A DNA stretch of 26,507 nucleotides from an uncultured Alistipes sp. (GTDB lineage: Bacteria > Bacteroidota > Bacteroidia > Bacteroidales > Rikenellaceae), in assembly GCA_934754975.1 (NCBI GenBank), contig CAKVKI010000006.1:1-26507 (forward strand), given 5' to 3'. The position numbers and the translations under genes are program-made. The notes below the pieces were generated by a model that was not told where the DNA came from, searched no databases, and saw only the letters and a program-made list of their open reading frames with translations. This document shows positions 1 through 6,951 of the stretch, piece after piece (the stretch's first letter is position 1; each line of letters begins with the position of its first letter).

Positions 1-82
1 GGAATAGTCCCTGATTTGCACAGGAGTTCCCTTTTGATCCCAAGCCGGCAGCCGCCGGCGGGGAACCTTGACCGGAAGCAAA
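1..82 (-). promoter_or_regulatory. Cobalamin (B12) riboswitch, 5' part, cut by window edge
   Basis: Read on the minus strand, this stretch contains GGTTCCCC, a GC-rich hairpin (GCCGGCGGCTGCCGGC), GGGATCAAAAGGGAA and then GTGCAAATCAGGGAC. The order and spacing match the 5' half of the complete cobalamin riboswitch at about 11825-11995 (GGTTCCCC, hairpin, GGGATTAAAAGGGAA, GTGAAATCCGG). The B12 box half and the controlled genes lie left of the window. It implies a second B12-repressed transcription unit running leftward. The family is clear by comparison; the downstream gene is unknown. Confidence 0.82.
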
Positions 83-86
83 TATA
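79..86 (-). promoter_or_regulatory. -7 box (TATATTTG) of the leftward riboswitch unit
   Basis: CAAATATA on the plus strand reads TATATTTG on the minus strand, an exact TAnnTTTG Bacteroidota -7 element. It sits just upstream of the partial cobalamin riboswitch, so transcription would begin a few bases before the aptamer. Confidence 0.6.
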
Positions 87-160
87 GAGATACTTCCCGG
101 TAATGCAAATGCTCTTTGCCGGTTTTAATGAACAAGTTATGAACAAAAAATGCAGGGGCC

Positions 161-190
161 TTTGATGCTGTTTATTTTTTGTTATATTTG
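161..190 (+). promoter_or_regulatory. Promoter of the SecD-like lipoprotein gene
   Basis: TTTG at 161-164 and TATATTTG at 183-190, separated by 18 bp, match the Bacteroidota -33/-7 sigma-ABfr promoter layout. The start codon at 214 follows about 23 bp after the -7 box, giving a short leader. Confidence 0.6.
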
Positions 191-213
191 TCGTCCTAAC
201 TAATTTATCTTCG

Positions 214-1155
214 ATGAAATTGACTGGCTTGCTTATTCTTTCGCTTTCGCTGCTTGCGGCCTGCGGCGGCGCTCCGCCCCGCGCGGAATTCGAAATAACC
301 GTCGGCGGACCGTCGGCGGCAAACGCCGCCGAACGCGACAGTACGCTCGGCGTACTCAAGAGCCGTATCGAAAAAATTGCGGAGGGTGGATTCGAATTTG
401 CTCCGTCAGGCGACGGAAAATACACGTTGTCCCTCAATACGGCCTTTACCGACCGTGAAGTGGAGTTTGTGCTGACCTCCCCGGGCCGGCTGGAGTTTTG
501 GGAACCTTGTCGTTGGAGCCGTGATCTGGCGGATATCCTGCCTTGGGCCCGAAAACTTCAGGACGAGGAGGAGACCGAATCGAACCGCGGTTCCAAGGTG
601 CTGGCTTCGTATATTCCGCGTTCATATTCCGATTCCGATCCATGTGCGTTGGTGGGAATCTCCGCCGAAGCGTATCCGGTGGTGAGGGCGGCGCTCGATT
701 CGCTCAAAGCTGCCGGCATTATCCCCGATAAAACCCGTTTCAGCCGGCAAATCCGCAAAGACGCTTTTGAGGACGGCATTTATTACGCCGTTTACCTGCT
801 GAAATGCGATCCTGCGCTGAACGGACCTGTCATGGACAATTCGTTTATCGAAAAACTCTCTTATGCAGCGCCTTCGAGAACTCGTTATTTTCCGGGTGTG
901 GATATTACTTTTAACGAGTTGGGGGCTAAACTCTGGCGGGAGATTACTTTTGAGAACGTCGGGAACCATATCGCAGTCTCTTTCGATGGCGAAATTCTGA
1001 TGGTCCCCCGAGTTGCTTCGCCGATAGAAGGCGGCAAAATTACGGTCGAGGCGGGAACGGAGTCGCGCGGGGAACTCGGGTTCATATTGAAATGTATTCC
1101 TCCCATTGTCGGTTCGGGAACGCTTGCGCTGCCTGTCGGCTGCAGACGGATTTGA
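214..1155 (+). CDS. Lipoprotein resembling a stand-alone SecD periplasmic (P1) domain
   Basis: 313 residues. The N-terminus is a lipoprotein signal with lipobox LAAC and Cys17 as the predicted lipidated residue. Residues 45-96 (LGVLKSRIEKI and FVLTSPGRLEFWE) resemble the first part of the SecD/SecDF periplasmic region, where a repeated R-I element precedes a strand ending in LEFWE. Residues 227-281 (PGVDITFNELGAKLW, NVGNHIAVSFDGEI, PIEGGKI) resemble the SecD P1 base, where a conserved A-I-x-L-D-G strand is followed by the I-x-G-G element. No transmembrane segments of the SecD channel part follow, and the protein ends shortly after this region. SecD P1 normally helps pull translocated proteins into the periplasm; here only a membrane-tethered domain is present, so the role is unknown. 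It has its own promoter and converges with the next gene (15-bp gap). The domain resemblance is fairly firm; function is open. Confidence 0.7.
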   Translation: MKLTGLLILSLSLLAACGGAPPRAEFEITVGGPSAANAAERDSTLGVLKSRIEKIAEGGFEFAPSGDGKYTLSLNTAFTDREVEFVLTSPGRLEFWEPCRWSRDLADILPWARKLQDEEETESNRGSKVLASYIPRSYSDSDPCALVGISAEAYPVVRAALDSLKAAGIIPDKTRFSRQIRKDAFEDGIYYAVYLLKCDPALNGPVMDNSFIEKLSYAAPSRTRYFPGVDITFNELGAKLWREITFENVGNHIAVSFDGEILMVPRVASPIEGGKITVEAGTESRGELGFILKCIPPIVGSGTLALPVGCRRI

Positions 1156-1170
1156 AACCAGTCTTTCCGC

Positions 1171-1635
1171 TTATTCCCCGGACTCCCGGAATATCCTGCC
1201 GAAGATATACCGCACCAGCGGTCCTGCAACGAGCAGTTGCAGCGCCAGCGCGAAGGGGTAGGTGCGCCCCAGCAGCATGAGCCAGCGCTGCGGAAGCGCG
1301 GCGTCGAATCCGCCGAGGACCGACGCGATGACGAGGCTCATCACGGGGCACATCATCGTCACCATCGACACGGCCATGGCCGCGGTGCGCGGCAATTGGC
1401 CGCTCTCCGGTCCGGCCAGCCGCAGTGCGATCCGGACCGCCAGCGGCTTGGCCACGGCGAGTTCGTAGGCGAGTGCGAACCAATAGGGCAGCCACATGCG
1501 TCCCAATGCGGTGAAGAGCATCGTCAGCTGAAAGCCGTTCCGGTTGAGGACGGTGTGGTAAAGCGTGATGGCATAGGCCATGACAAAAACCATCATGGCG
1601 GTAAATACGACGTTCTGAAATCTGTTTCGGGGCAT
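1171..1635 (-). CDS. DUF2798-like small membrane protein
   Basis: 154 residues from the ATG at 1635. The sequence begins MPRNRFQNVVFTAMMVF and has about four hydrophobic segments arranged as two similar halves. Each half has an opening of the form [F/A]-x(n)-M-x-F-V-M or A-V-S-M-V-T-M followed by a second helix, as in two-unit DUF2798 membrane proteins. An in-frame ATG at 1782 exists, but the 49 extra residues are not family-like and would run through the leader hairpins and the -7 box, so the internal start is preferred. Function is unknown; inner-membrane location is inferred from hydrophobicity. The gene has its own predicted promoter at 1717-1724 and a structured leader, and it converges with the SecD-like lipoprotein gene with no obvious terminator between them. 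Confidence 0.68.
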   Translation of the reverse strand: MPRNRFQNVVFTAMMVFVMAYAITLYHTVLNRNGFQLTMLFTALGRMWLPYWFALAYELAVAKPLAVRIALRLAGPESGQLPRTAAMAVSMVTMMCPVMSLVIASVLGGFDAALPQRWLMLLGRTYPFALALQLLVAGPLVRYIFGRIFRESGE

Positions 1636-1639
1636 ACGT

Positions 1640-1691
1640 GTCCAGTTTTTGTAAACGCTGCCTGTAACTGGACTTACGCACTTCGTGTGCG
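1640..1691 (-). promoter_or_regulatory. Two hairpins in the leader of the DUF2798-like gene
   Basis: On the minus-strand transcript a hairpin CGCAC-ACGAA-GTGCG (1677-1691) is followed by a second with perfect 8-bp arms GTCCAGTT/AACTGGAC (1666-1673 with 1640-1647, 18-nt loop). The second ends only 4 nt before the start codon, so it could cover the ribosome-binding region. The pairing is directly visible; a regulatory role is inference. Confidence 0.45.
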
Positions 1692-1716
1692 GCACGTTAT
1701 CGGAATGACAGCATTG

Positions 1717-1724
1717 CAAAGATA
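1717..1724 (-). promoter_or_regulatory. -7 box (TATCTTTG) of the DUF2798-like gene
   Basis: CAAAGATA on the plus strand is TATCTTTG on the minus strand, an exact TAnnTTTG match about 80 nt upstream of the ATG at 1635. No clear -33 element at the usual spacing was seen. Confidence 0.5.
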
Positions 1725-1798
1725 AACATTTTTTCGCAAAAGCTGGCCGCATGAACCTCTCTTTACGGGTCAGGTGGTGCAAACCCGATAAATTTTGC

Positions 1799-1806
1799 TA
1801 CCTTTG
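1799..1806 (+). promoter_or_regulatory. -7 box (TACCTTTG) directly upstream of the GT39 gene
   Basis: TACCTTTG matches TAnnTTTG and ends 7 nt before the ATG at 1814. The transcript would start at or within a few bases of the start codon, suggesting a leaderless mRNA and arguing against the in-frame ATG at 1751. The -33 region is weak. Confidence 0.55.
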
Positions 1807-1813
1807 CCGCCGT

Positions 1814-3520
1814 ATGAGAGCATCCGTCAAAAAGATATACGCATCGCTCGGTCCCGACGCCCTGGTCGCGTTCTGGCTGGGTGTGTGGTGGGTGTGCAAC
1901 CTCTTTCAGGCCGGTTTCACGGAGCTGGCCAACGATGAGGCTTACTACCATATGTTCGCCGAAAACCTCTCATGGGGTTATTTCGACCATCCGCCGATGA
2001 CGGCGCTGCTGGTCTGGCTCGGGGAACATCTCTTCGGCGGGGAATTGGGCGTACGGTTTTTCTTTACCCTGCTGCAGCCGCTTTACCTCTTTATCTTATG
2101 GCGCATCATCCGGCCCTTTGCCGCCGACCGACGCGATGCGGGGCTTTTCGTCATGCTCTCGGCCGCGACGCTCATGCTGCAGTTGTACGGTTTTATCGCC
2201 GTGCCCGACGGTCCGCTGATGATGACCGCGGCGTTGTTCCTGCTCACTTTCAAATGGTTCACCGAAGGACGGCGCACGGCGTGGCTCTGGATGGGCATAG
2301 CCATGGCGCTGATGGCCTACAGCAAGTACCACGGGGCGTTGGTGGTGCTTTTCGCGCTTGCGGCGACCCCCCCCCGCGTGTTCCTGCGTCCCTCACTATA
2401 CCTCAGCGGCGCGGTAGCGCTGTTGCTGCTCGTACCTCATCTCATGTGGCAGTACGAGCATGACTGGGCGTCGTTTGCCTATCATCTGGCGGGGCGTAAC
2501 TCGCTCTTCCGGCCCAATTACGTCGCCGAATACCTGCTCAACCTGCTGGTCGTTTTCAATCCCTTCTTCGTGCCGCTTTACATCCGGTCGTGGATCGCCG
2601 TGAAGCCGCAGGGCGCCGTCGAACGCGCGCTGAAATTTATCCCTGTTGCATTCATCGTTTTCTTCCTGATCTCGACTTTCCGCGGATACGTCCAGCCCCA
2701 GTGGGTGATCGTCGCTACGTTCGGCCTGCTTTATACGCTCTTCACTTACGCCCGGCGCCATCCCCGGACACGCCGCTACCTGATGTGCATGGGGTGGGTG
2801 ACCATCGTCCTGATCGCCCTGACGCGGCTGGTGATGATCTTCAATCCGCTGGGCATCCGTTACGAAGTGTTCGACAACCATACCAGTTACGGGGAGATCG
2901 CCGAAATCGCCGACGGCCGTCCCGTCGTTTTCCGCCACGGTTACGCCGTCGCAGCCAAATACGCCTTCTATACGGGCGGAGAGGCTTACTGCCAGCCCAA
3001 TATCCGCTACCGCACCCACCAATGGCAGTTCCGCGACGACGATACGCGCTTTGCCGGTCGCGAAGTGCTGATCGAGACGCCCTATGATGAAGCCGACACG
3101 GCGGGCCGCGTCCGGAGCGTCGTACTGCCCAACGGCAAGCGTTTCACATGGTTCGTCGATACGCATTTCCATCCGACCCGCTTGGTGGACATCGCCTTTA
3201 CGGGGCTGCCCGAACGTGTGGCCGCGGGCGATACGCTGCGCCTTTCGCTGCGAATCGCGAATCCCTACCCTTATAACATCGACCTGGAGGGCGATTTGTC
3301 GCTCGTTATGCTCTGGAAGCACGGCCGTTTCCGCGTCGAGGAGTTCGACACCGGGGAGCGTTTCCGGATTCCCGCCGAGGAGGAGATCCGGCGCGAAGTG
3401 GCGTTCGTCGTGCCCGGACAACTGGCCGGAGCCGATTTCGACGTGGGGTTCGCCCTGCGCCGCGAAGGATATACGAATTGGTTTAACGGAAAACCCCTCC
3501 GTACGGAGGTTGTGCAATGA
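1814..3520 (+). CDS. GT39-type (ArnT/PMT-like) membrane glycosyltransferase
   Basis: 568 residues. After a first hydrophobic segment comes the motif ELANDEAYYHMFAENL followed by YFDHPPM, typical of the first periplasmic loop of dolichyl-phosphate-mannose/ArnT-like glycosyltransferases (GT39 superfamily), where the acidic residue pair is catalytic. About ten more hydrophobic helices follow to roughly residue 350, then a soluble C-terminal part with a beta-rich end. Such enzymes move a sugar from a polyprenyl-phosphate donor to a lipid, glycan or protein on the outer face of the inner membrane; the acceptor here is unknown. The next gene, a GtrA-type protein, overlaps by ATGA, indicating translational coupling. 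The start is chosen because the -7 box ends just before it. A nine-C run at 2367-2375 lies in the reading frame (Thr-Pro-Pro-Arg) and the frame is intact here. Confidence 0.85.
   Translation: MRASVKKIYASLGPDALVAFWLGVWWVCNLFQAGFTELANDEAYYHMFAENLSWGYFDHPPMTALLVWLGEHLFGGELGVRFFFTLLQPLYLFILWRIIRPFAADRRDAGLFVMLSAATLMLQLYGFIAVPDGPLMMTAALFLLTFKWFTEGRRTAWLWMGIAMALMAYSKYHGALVVLFALAATPPRVFLRPSLYLSGAVALLLLVPHLMWQYEHDWASFAYHLAGRNSLFRPNYVAEYLLNLLVVFNPFFVPLYIRSWIAVKPQGAVERALKFIPVAFIVFFLISTFRGYVQPQWVIVATFGLLYTLFTYARRHPRTRRYLMCMGWVTIVLIALTRLVMIFNPLGIRYEVFDNHTSYGEIAEIADGRPVVFRHGYAVAAKYAFYTGGEAYCQPNIRYRTHQWQFRDDDTRFAGREVLIETPYDEADTAGRVRSVVLPNGKRFTWFVDTHFHPTRLVDIAFTGLPERVAAGDTLRLSLRIANPYPYNIDLEGDLSLVMLWKHGRFRVEEFDTGERFRIPAEEEIRREVAFVVPGQLAGADFDVGFALRREGYTNWFNGKPLRTEVVQ
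2367..2375 (+). repeat. Nine-C homopolymer inside the glycosyltransferase gene
   Basis: Nine consecutive C bases lie in the coding region around codons 185-188. Runs of this length are prone to slippage, and gain or loss of one base would shift the frame and end the protein early. Phase variation is a hypothesis; a sequencing error in the run is also possible, although the frame is open. Confidence 0.6.
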
Positions 3521-3885
3521 TCGAACAGTTCCTCAAATTCTGTGTCGTAGGCGGTTCGGGCGTCTTCGTCGATTTCGGAATCACCTATCTCTGCAAGGAG
3601 TGGCTGCGGCTGAACAAGTATCTGGCCAATTCGGTCGGCTTCCTCTGCGCTTCGACGACCAATTACATCCTGAACCGTATCTGGACCTTCCACAACGAGA
3701 ATCCCGACATTACGGGGCAGTACCTCCGTTTCCTGGGCATTGCCGCCGTGGGACTGATAATCAACAACCTGACGATCTGGCTGCTGCACGGCCGCTTCCG
3801 CCTGAATTTCTATCTGGCCAAACTGTTCGCCATCGGCGTGGTCACCTTCTGGAACTTCTTCATGAATTATTTCTTTACGTTCTGA
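3517..3885 (+). CDS. GtrA family membrane protein
   Basis: 122 residues with four hydrophobic helices. The opening IEQFLKFCVVGGSGVFVDF, the central NYILNRIWTF and the closing FWNFFMNYFFTF are the family signature: a Phe-Gly-rich first helix, an N-x-x-L-x-R-x-W-x-F loop and a W-N-F-x-x-N-x-x-F-x-F last helix. GtrA proteins are thought to move polyprenyl-phosphate-linked sugars across the inner membrane for use by outer-face glycosyltransferases. The start codon overlaps the stop of the GT39 gene (ATGA), so the two products very likely work together: GtrA presenting the donor, GT39 using it. Length is typical. No clear terminator follows; the next 117 bp are AT-rich and hold the promoter of the protease gene. 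Confidence 0.9.
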   Translation: MIEQFLKFCVVGGSGVFVDFGITYLCKEWLRLNKYLANSVGFLCASTTNYILNRIWTFHNENPDITGQYLRFLGIAAVGLIINNLTIWLLHGRFRLNFYLAKLFAIGVVTFWNFFMNYFFTF

Positions 3886-3924
3886 TTCTTTCGCGGAGCC
3901 GTTTTGTTTTTGCGGAAATATTTC

Positions 3925-3968
3925 TACTAAATTTTTAGATATATTTCTTGTATTACTAAATATTTAGT
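3925..3968 (+). promoter_or_regulatory. Two operator-like palindromes upstream of the protease gene
   Basis: ACTAAATATTTAGT at 3955-3968 is a perfect 14-bp palindrome. A near copy, TACTAAATTTTTAGA at 3925-3939, matches TACTAAATATTTAGT (3954-3968) at 13 of 15 positions, and the two are 29 bp apart. The perfect site lies between the -33 TTG (3948-3950) and the -7 TAAATTTG (3971-3978), where a bound repressor would block RNA polymerase. The shape recalls BlaI/MecI-type operators (TACTA...TAGTA), but the regulator is not identified. Confidence 0.5.
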
Positions 3969-3978
3969 TTTAAATTTG
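3948..3978 (+). promoter_or_regulatory. Promoter of the S41 protease gene
   Basis: TTG at 3948-3950 and TAAATTTG at 3971-3978 with a 20-bp spacer fit the Bacteroidota -33/-7 layout. The ATG at 4003 lies 25 bp further on. This supports 4003 over a TTG codon at 3976 that overlaps the -7 box. Confidence 0.58.
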
Positions 3979-4002
3979 TCTGTAAACAATCTCATCCCGC
4001 TT

Positions 4003-6138
4003 ATGAAAATGCGAAATCTGCTTTGCATGTTGGTCGTCGGTATCGCGGCCGCCGTTCCGTTGCGCCTTTCGGCGCAGGACTCCGTCTGGTTGTGGCCCGT
4101 CGCGGGAACCGAATCCGGGACGGGGATTCTCCATGCTCCCCAATCCTACGTCGGCGACGAATTGAACTTCGGAACGCTCTATATCGGCGCGCCGGAGGGT
4201 GCGGCGGTCGTCGCACCGGTCGACGGAGTGATCGAATCGTTCGGTATTTCCTATTTTTATTCGCAGCAGTATATGGTCGGCAGCGGCATCTCTGCCGGGG
4301 AGGATGTCGGTGAGCGGATTCGTGAGATGGCCGCCGAACTGGGCGGCAAGGAGGACCCGCGCTATATCGGGGTTTCGCTCTGCATCCGTACCGGCGACGG
4401 GCGCGGTATCTGGATCGGCGGGCTGCGGACCGAGCGTATCTTCCGTACCGGCGAGCGGGTGACGCGCGGCGAAAAACTCGGCACGGCGGGGTATTGCTAC
4501 AAGAAGATTCCGGAGCCTTGTATATCGTTGAGCGTTTCGAACGCCCGCAATCAGGCCGCCGATCCGATGACGCCGTTCGGCATCCGGACCACCTTTGTCG
4601 AGCCGAAGGAGATGCCGCAGATCACCACCCTGACGGGCGACGAGGCCCGTGCGGATTTCACGACGCTGATGAATGTGTTGCGCGAAGCCTATCCGGGGCT
4701 TTACGACGCCGTGACGCCCGAAGAGCTGGACGCCTATTGCGCCGAAACCCTCGCTTCATTCCCCGTGCAGATGCCTGTCGGCGATTTTTGGCGCACGCTG
4801 AAACGTACGGTAAGCAAAATTCACGACAGCCATTTTTATCTTCATCCGATGGAGAGCGAACGCCAGCGGCGGAGCATCGACCTGCCACAGATTTACTTCG
4901 GCTGGATCGACAGCGCGCTGGTTGCCACACGCTGTACGGGCCGGTACGCTTCCTATTACGGCCGCCGTATCCGTTCGGTGGACGGAATCCCGGCCGATTC
5001 CATACGCCGCATCGCCGCGGCCTGCATCGGCGGTTTCGACGGCAGAGTCGAGAGTCGCCGGAATTACTATTTGGCCCTGGCCGCTTCGGCCTGCTATTTC
5101 GATTATGCGCCCGGCGCGTCGCGCAAGGGCGACATGACGCTGGAATTCGACGACGGTGAGCGGCTCAGCCTGAAAGGGTGGACCTATACGGGCCGCGACA
5201 CGCACGGGCTGACGCCCGACTGGACCGATTTCCTCCGTACGAATTTTTATCCGAAGGCCAATTACGCCCTCCGTATGCTCGACGATTCGACGGCCTATAT
5301 CGGGCTTTCGACCTTCCAGCTCAATGCCGTCGAGGTGGATTCGCTGGCGGCATTCGTCCGCTCGGCGGCCGATAAACCCAACATGATCGTCGATGTGCGC
5401 AACAACCCCGGCGGCGAAGTCAAAGTACTTGCGCGCATACTCTCCTATTTTGCCGACAAGCCTTTTGCGCCGCTGGGCGGCTATCAGTGGGTCGCCAAGC
5501 CTGGCGGCATCCGTTCGTTCGAAGGGTGCTGTATGAACTACGGTCCCGGGCAGGAGATTATCGGCGGTTTCGAGCCTGTCGAGGGGCGTGAGGGGTACTT
5601 CCTGCCCGACGATGTCGGGGCGATTGCGCCCGACAGCACGACGCATTACGGCGGGCGGCTCTATGTGCTGATTAACGAAGGCTCCTGCTCCGCCGCGACG
5701 ATCTTCCCGGCGACGATCCTGCGCAACCACCGGGGCGTCGTCGTCGGACGCGAAACCGCGACGGCCTATCATTTTATGAATGCGATGAAATTCGCCGATA
5801 TCCGTCTGCCCAATTCGTGGCTCACGGTGCGGGTGCCGCTGGTGCGGTGCGTTTTCGATACGACCGAAAATTCCCGCATCCCCTATGGGCGCGGCGTGCT
5901 GCCCGATCACGAAGTGCGGCTTTCGCTCGACGAGGCCGCTTCGGTGCGGGGCGATTCGATCCTGAACTATACGCTGGCGCTGATCGACCGCGGCGAATAT
6001 CTGGGCGAAGATCCTTTCGCCGTGCCGCCGGCGCCTCCGGTTTTCCGGTGGTATTGGATTGCCGCCGCGGCCGCCGTCGCATTTTTCGGGGGCGTCGTCG
6101 CCGTAACGCTCCGCCGCAGGCGCAGAGCCGGGAAATAG
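4003..6138 (+). CDS. Exported S41-family peptidase with N-terminal degenerate LytM (M23-like) domain and C-terminal membrane anchor
   Basis: 711 residues. A signal peptide ends near residue 25 (RLSAQ). Residues about 30-195 follow the M23/LytM layout: a 'pvdGVI' element, a 'TGERVTRGEKLGTAGY' element, then a final strand. However, the usual zinc ligands (H-x3-D, the Tyr-x-His, and H-x-H in HLHFE) are replaced, for example CISLSV where HLHFEV is expected, so this half is probably not a metalloprotease. Residues about 205-660 are S41/C-terminal-processing-protease-like: KIHDSHFYL (272-280), IVDVRNNPGG (462-471) and NEGSCSAATIF with Ser563 the likely nucleophile. A last helix (about 682-701) followed by an arginine-rich tail suggests an inner-membrane anchor with the enzyme in the periplasm. 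Substrate is unknown; cell-wall binding through the LytM part is an inference. Confidence 0.8.
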   Translation: MKMRNLLCMLVVGIAAAVPLRLSAQDSVWLWPVAGTESGTGILHAPQSYVGDELNFGTLYIGAPEGAAVVAPVDGVIESFGISYFYSQQYMVGSGISAGEDVGERIREMAAELGGKEDPRYIGVSLCIRTGDGRGIWIGGLRTERIFRTGERVTRGEKLGTAGYCYKKIPEPCISLSVSNARNQAADPMTPFGIRTTFVEPKEMPQITTLTGDEARADFTTLMNVLREAYPGLYDAVTPEELDAYCAETLASFPVQMPVGDFWRTLKRTVSKIHDSHFYLHPMESERQRRSIDLPQIYFGWIDSALVATRCTGRYASYYGRRIRSVDGIPADSIRRIAAACIGGFDGRVESRRNYYLALAASACYFDYAPGASRKGDMTLEFDDGERLSLKGWTYTGRDTHGLTPDWTDFLRTNFYPKANYALRMLDDSTAYIGLSTFQLNAVEVDSLAAFVRSAADKPNMIVDVRNNPGGEVKVLARILSYFADKPFAPLGGYQWVAKPGGIRSFEGCCMNYGPGQEIIGGFEPVEGREGYFLPDDVGAIAPDSTTHYGGRLYVLINEGSCSAATIFPATILRNHRGVVVGRETATAYHFMNAMKFADIRLPNSWLTVRVPLVRCVFDTTENSRIPYGRGVLPDHEVRLSLDEAASVRGDSILNYTLALIDRGEYLGEDPFAVPPAPPVFRWYWIAAAAAVAFFGGVVAVTLRRRRRAGK

Positions 6139-6152
6139 TTGGGCGGAAGAAA

Positions 6153-6185
6153 CGGAAAAGGCGGGACTGAATCCCGCCTTTTCCG
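6153..6185. terminator. Bidirectional terminator between protease and GT2 genes
   Basis: CGGAAAAGGCGGGA (6153-6166) pairs perfectly with TCCCGCCTTTTCCG (6172-6185) around a CTGAA loop. The A-run and T-run flanking the GC core serve both strands. It separates the convergent genes ending at 6138 and 6201. Confidence 0.85.
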
Positions 6186-6200
6186 TATGTCTTTAGTGTG

Positions 6201-6926
6201 TTATGCCTTTTTTGCGGCCCTGATTTTGCGCAGCGGAAGCCCCAGCACGCCGAAGAACGCTTCGCGGAATATGCCGCCGCTCATCTTGGAGGTACCCTCG
6301 CGGCGTTCGACGAAGATGATCGACACCTCCTTGAGCTTCAGTCCCAGCCGCCATGCCGAGTACTTCATCTCGATCTGGAATCCGTATCCTTTCATCTTTA
6401 CGGCGTCGAGGTCGATCGTCTCCAGCGCATGCCGCGAATAGCAGACGAATCCCGCCGTCGCGTCGCGCAGGGGCATGCGCGTCACGATGCGCACGTACAT
6501 CGAGGCGAAGTAGGACATCAGCAGGCGCGACATCGGCCAGTTGACCACGTTTACGCCCTGCACATAGCGCGAACCGACTACTACGTCGTTGCCCTCGGCC
6601 GCGGCGGCGTACAGCCGTACCAGGTCTTCGGGATTGTGCGAGAAGTCGCAGTCCATTTCGCAGATGTAGTCGAAGCCGTTGTCCAACCCCCAGCGGAATC
6701 CCGTCAGGTAGGCCGTGCCCAGCCCCTGTTTGCCGCTGCGCTCCAGCAGGTGAAGCGTCTCGGGAAACTCTTTCCGGCGTTCTTTGACGATTGAGGCCGT
6801 CCCGTCGGGCGAACCGTCGTCGATAATGAGTATCTCGAAAGGTTCGGGCAGCGAAAACACTTTGTCGATCATCGCAGAGATGTTTTCCTTCTCGTTGTAG
6901 GTCGGAATGATTACCAGTTTGCGCAT
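6201..6926 (-). CDS. Polyprenyl-phosphate mannose synthase-like glycosyltransferase (GT2, Dpm1-like)
   Basis: 241 residues, cytosolic GT2 fold with no membrane helices. The N-terminus KLVIIPTYNEKENI, DDGSPDGT at 36-43, MDCDFSHNPED with Asp92-x-Asp94 for metal/nucleotide-sugar binding, and the later GYGFQIEMKY, VSIIFVERREGTSKMS blocks are the hallmarks of dolichol/polyprenol monophosphate mannose synthases. The expected reaction is transfer of mannose (or a related hexose) from GDP-sugar to polyprenyl phosphate at the inner face of the membrane. The product would be a donor for the GtrA/GT39 pair at 1814-3885, although the protease gene lies between. It has its own promoter (6952-6959) and a shared terminator on its 3' side. 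Family is near certain; sugar specificity is not shown by the sequence. Confidence 0.9.
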   Translation of the reverse strand: MRKLVIIPTYNEKENISAMIDKVFSLPEPFEILIIDDGSPDGTASIVKERRKEFPETLHLLERSGKQGLGTAYLTGFRWGLDNGFDYICEMDCDFSHNPEDLVRLYAAAAEGNDVVVGSRYVQGVNVVNWPMSRLLMSYFASMYVRIVTRMPLRDATAGFVCYSRHALETIDLDAVKMKGYGFQIEMKYSAWRLGLKLKEVSIIFVERREGTSKMSGGIFREAFFGVLGLPLRKIRAAKKA

Positions 6927-6951
6927 AGGGCCTTGTTTAAGGATTTCTATA

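Noticed and set aside
1636..1782. Longer DUF2798-like protein starting at 1782
   Set aside because: The extra 49 residues coincide with the leader hairpins and the -7 box and contain no membrane or family signal.
3886..4002. AT-rich stretch as an insertion-sequence remnant
   Set aside because: No transposase fragment, terminal inverted repeats or target duplication; the content is explained by promoter and palindromic sites.
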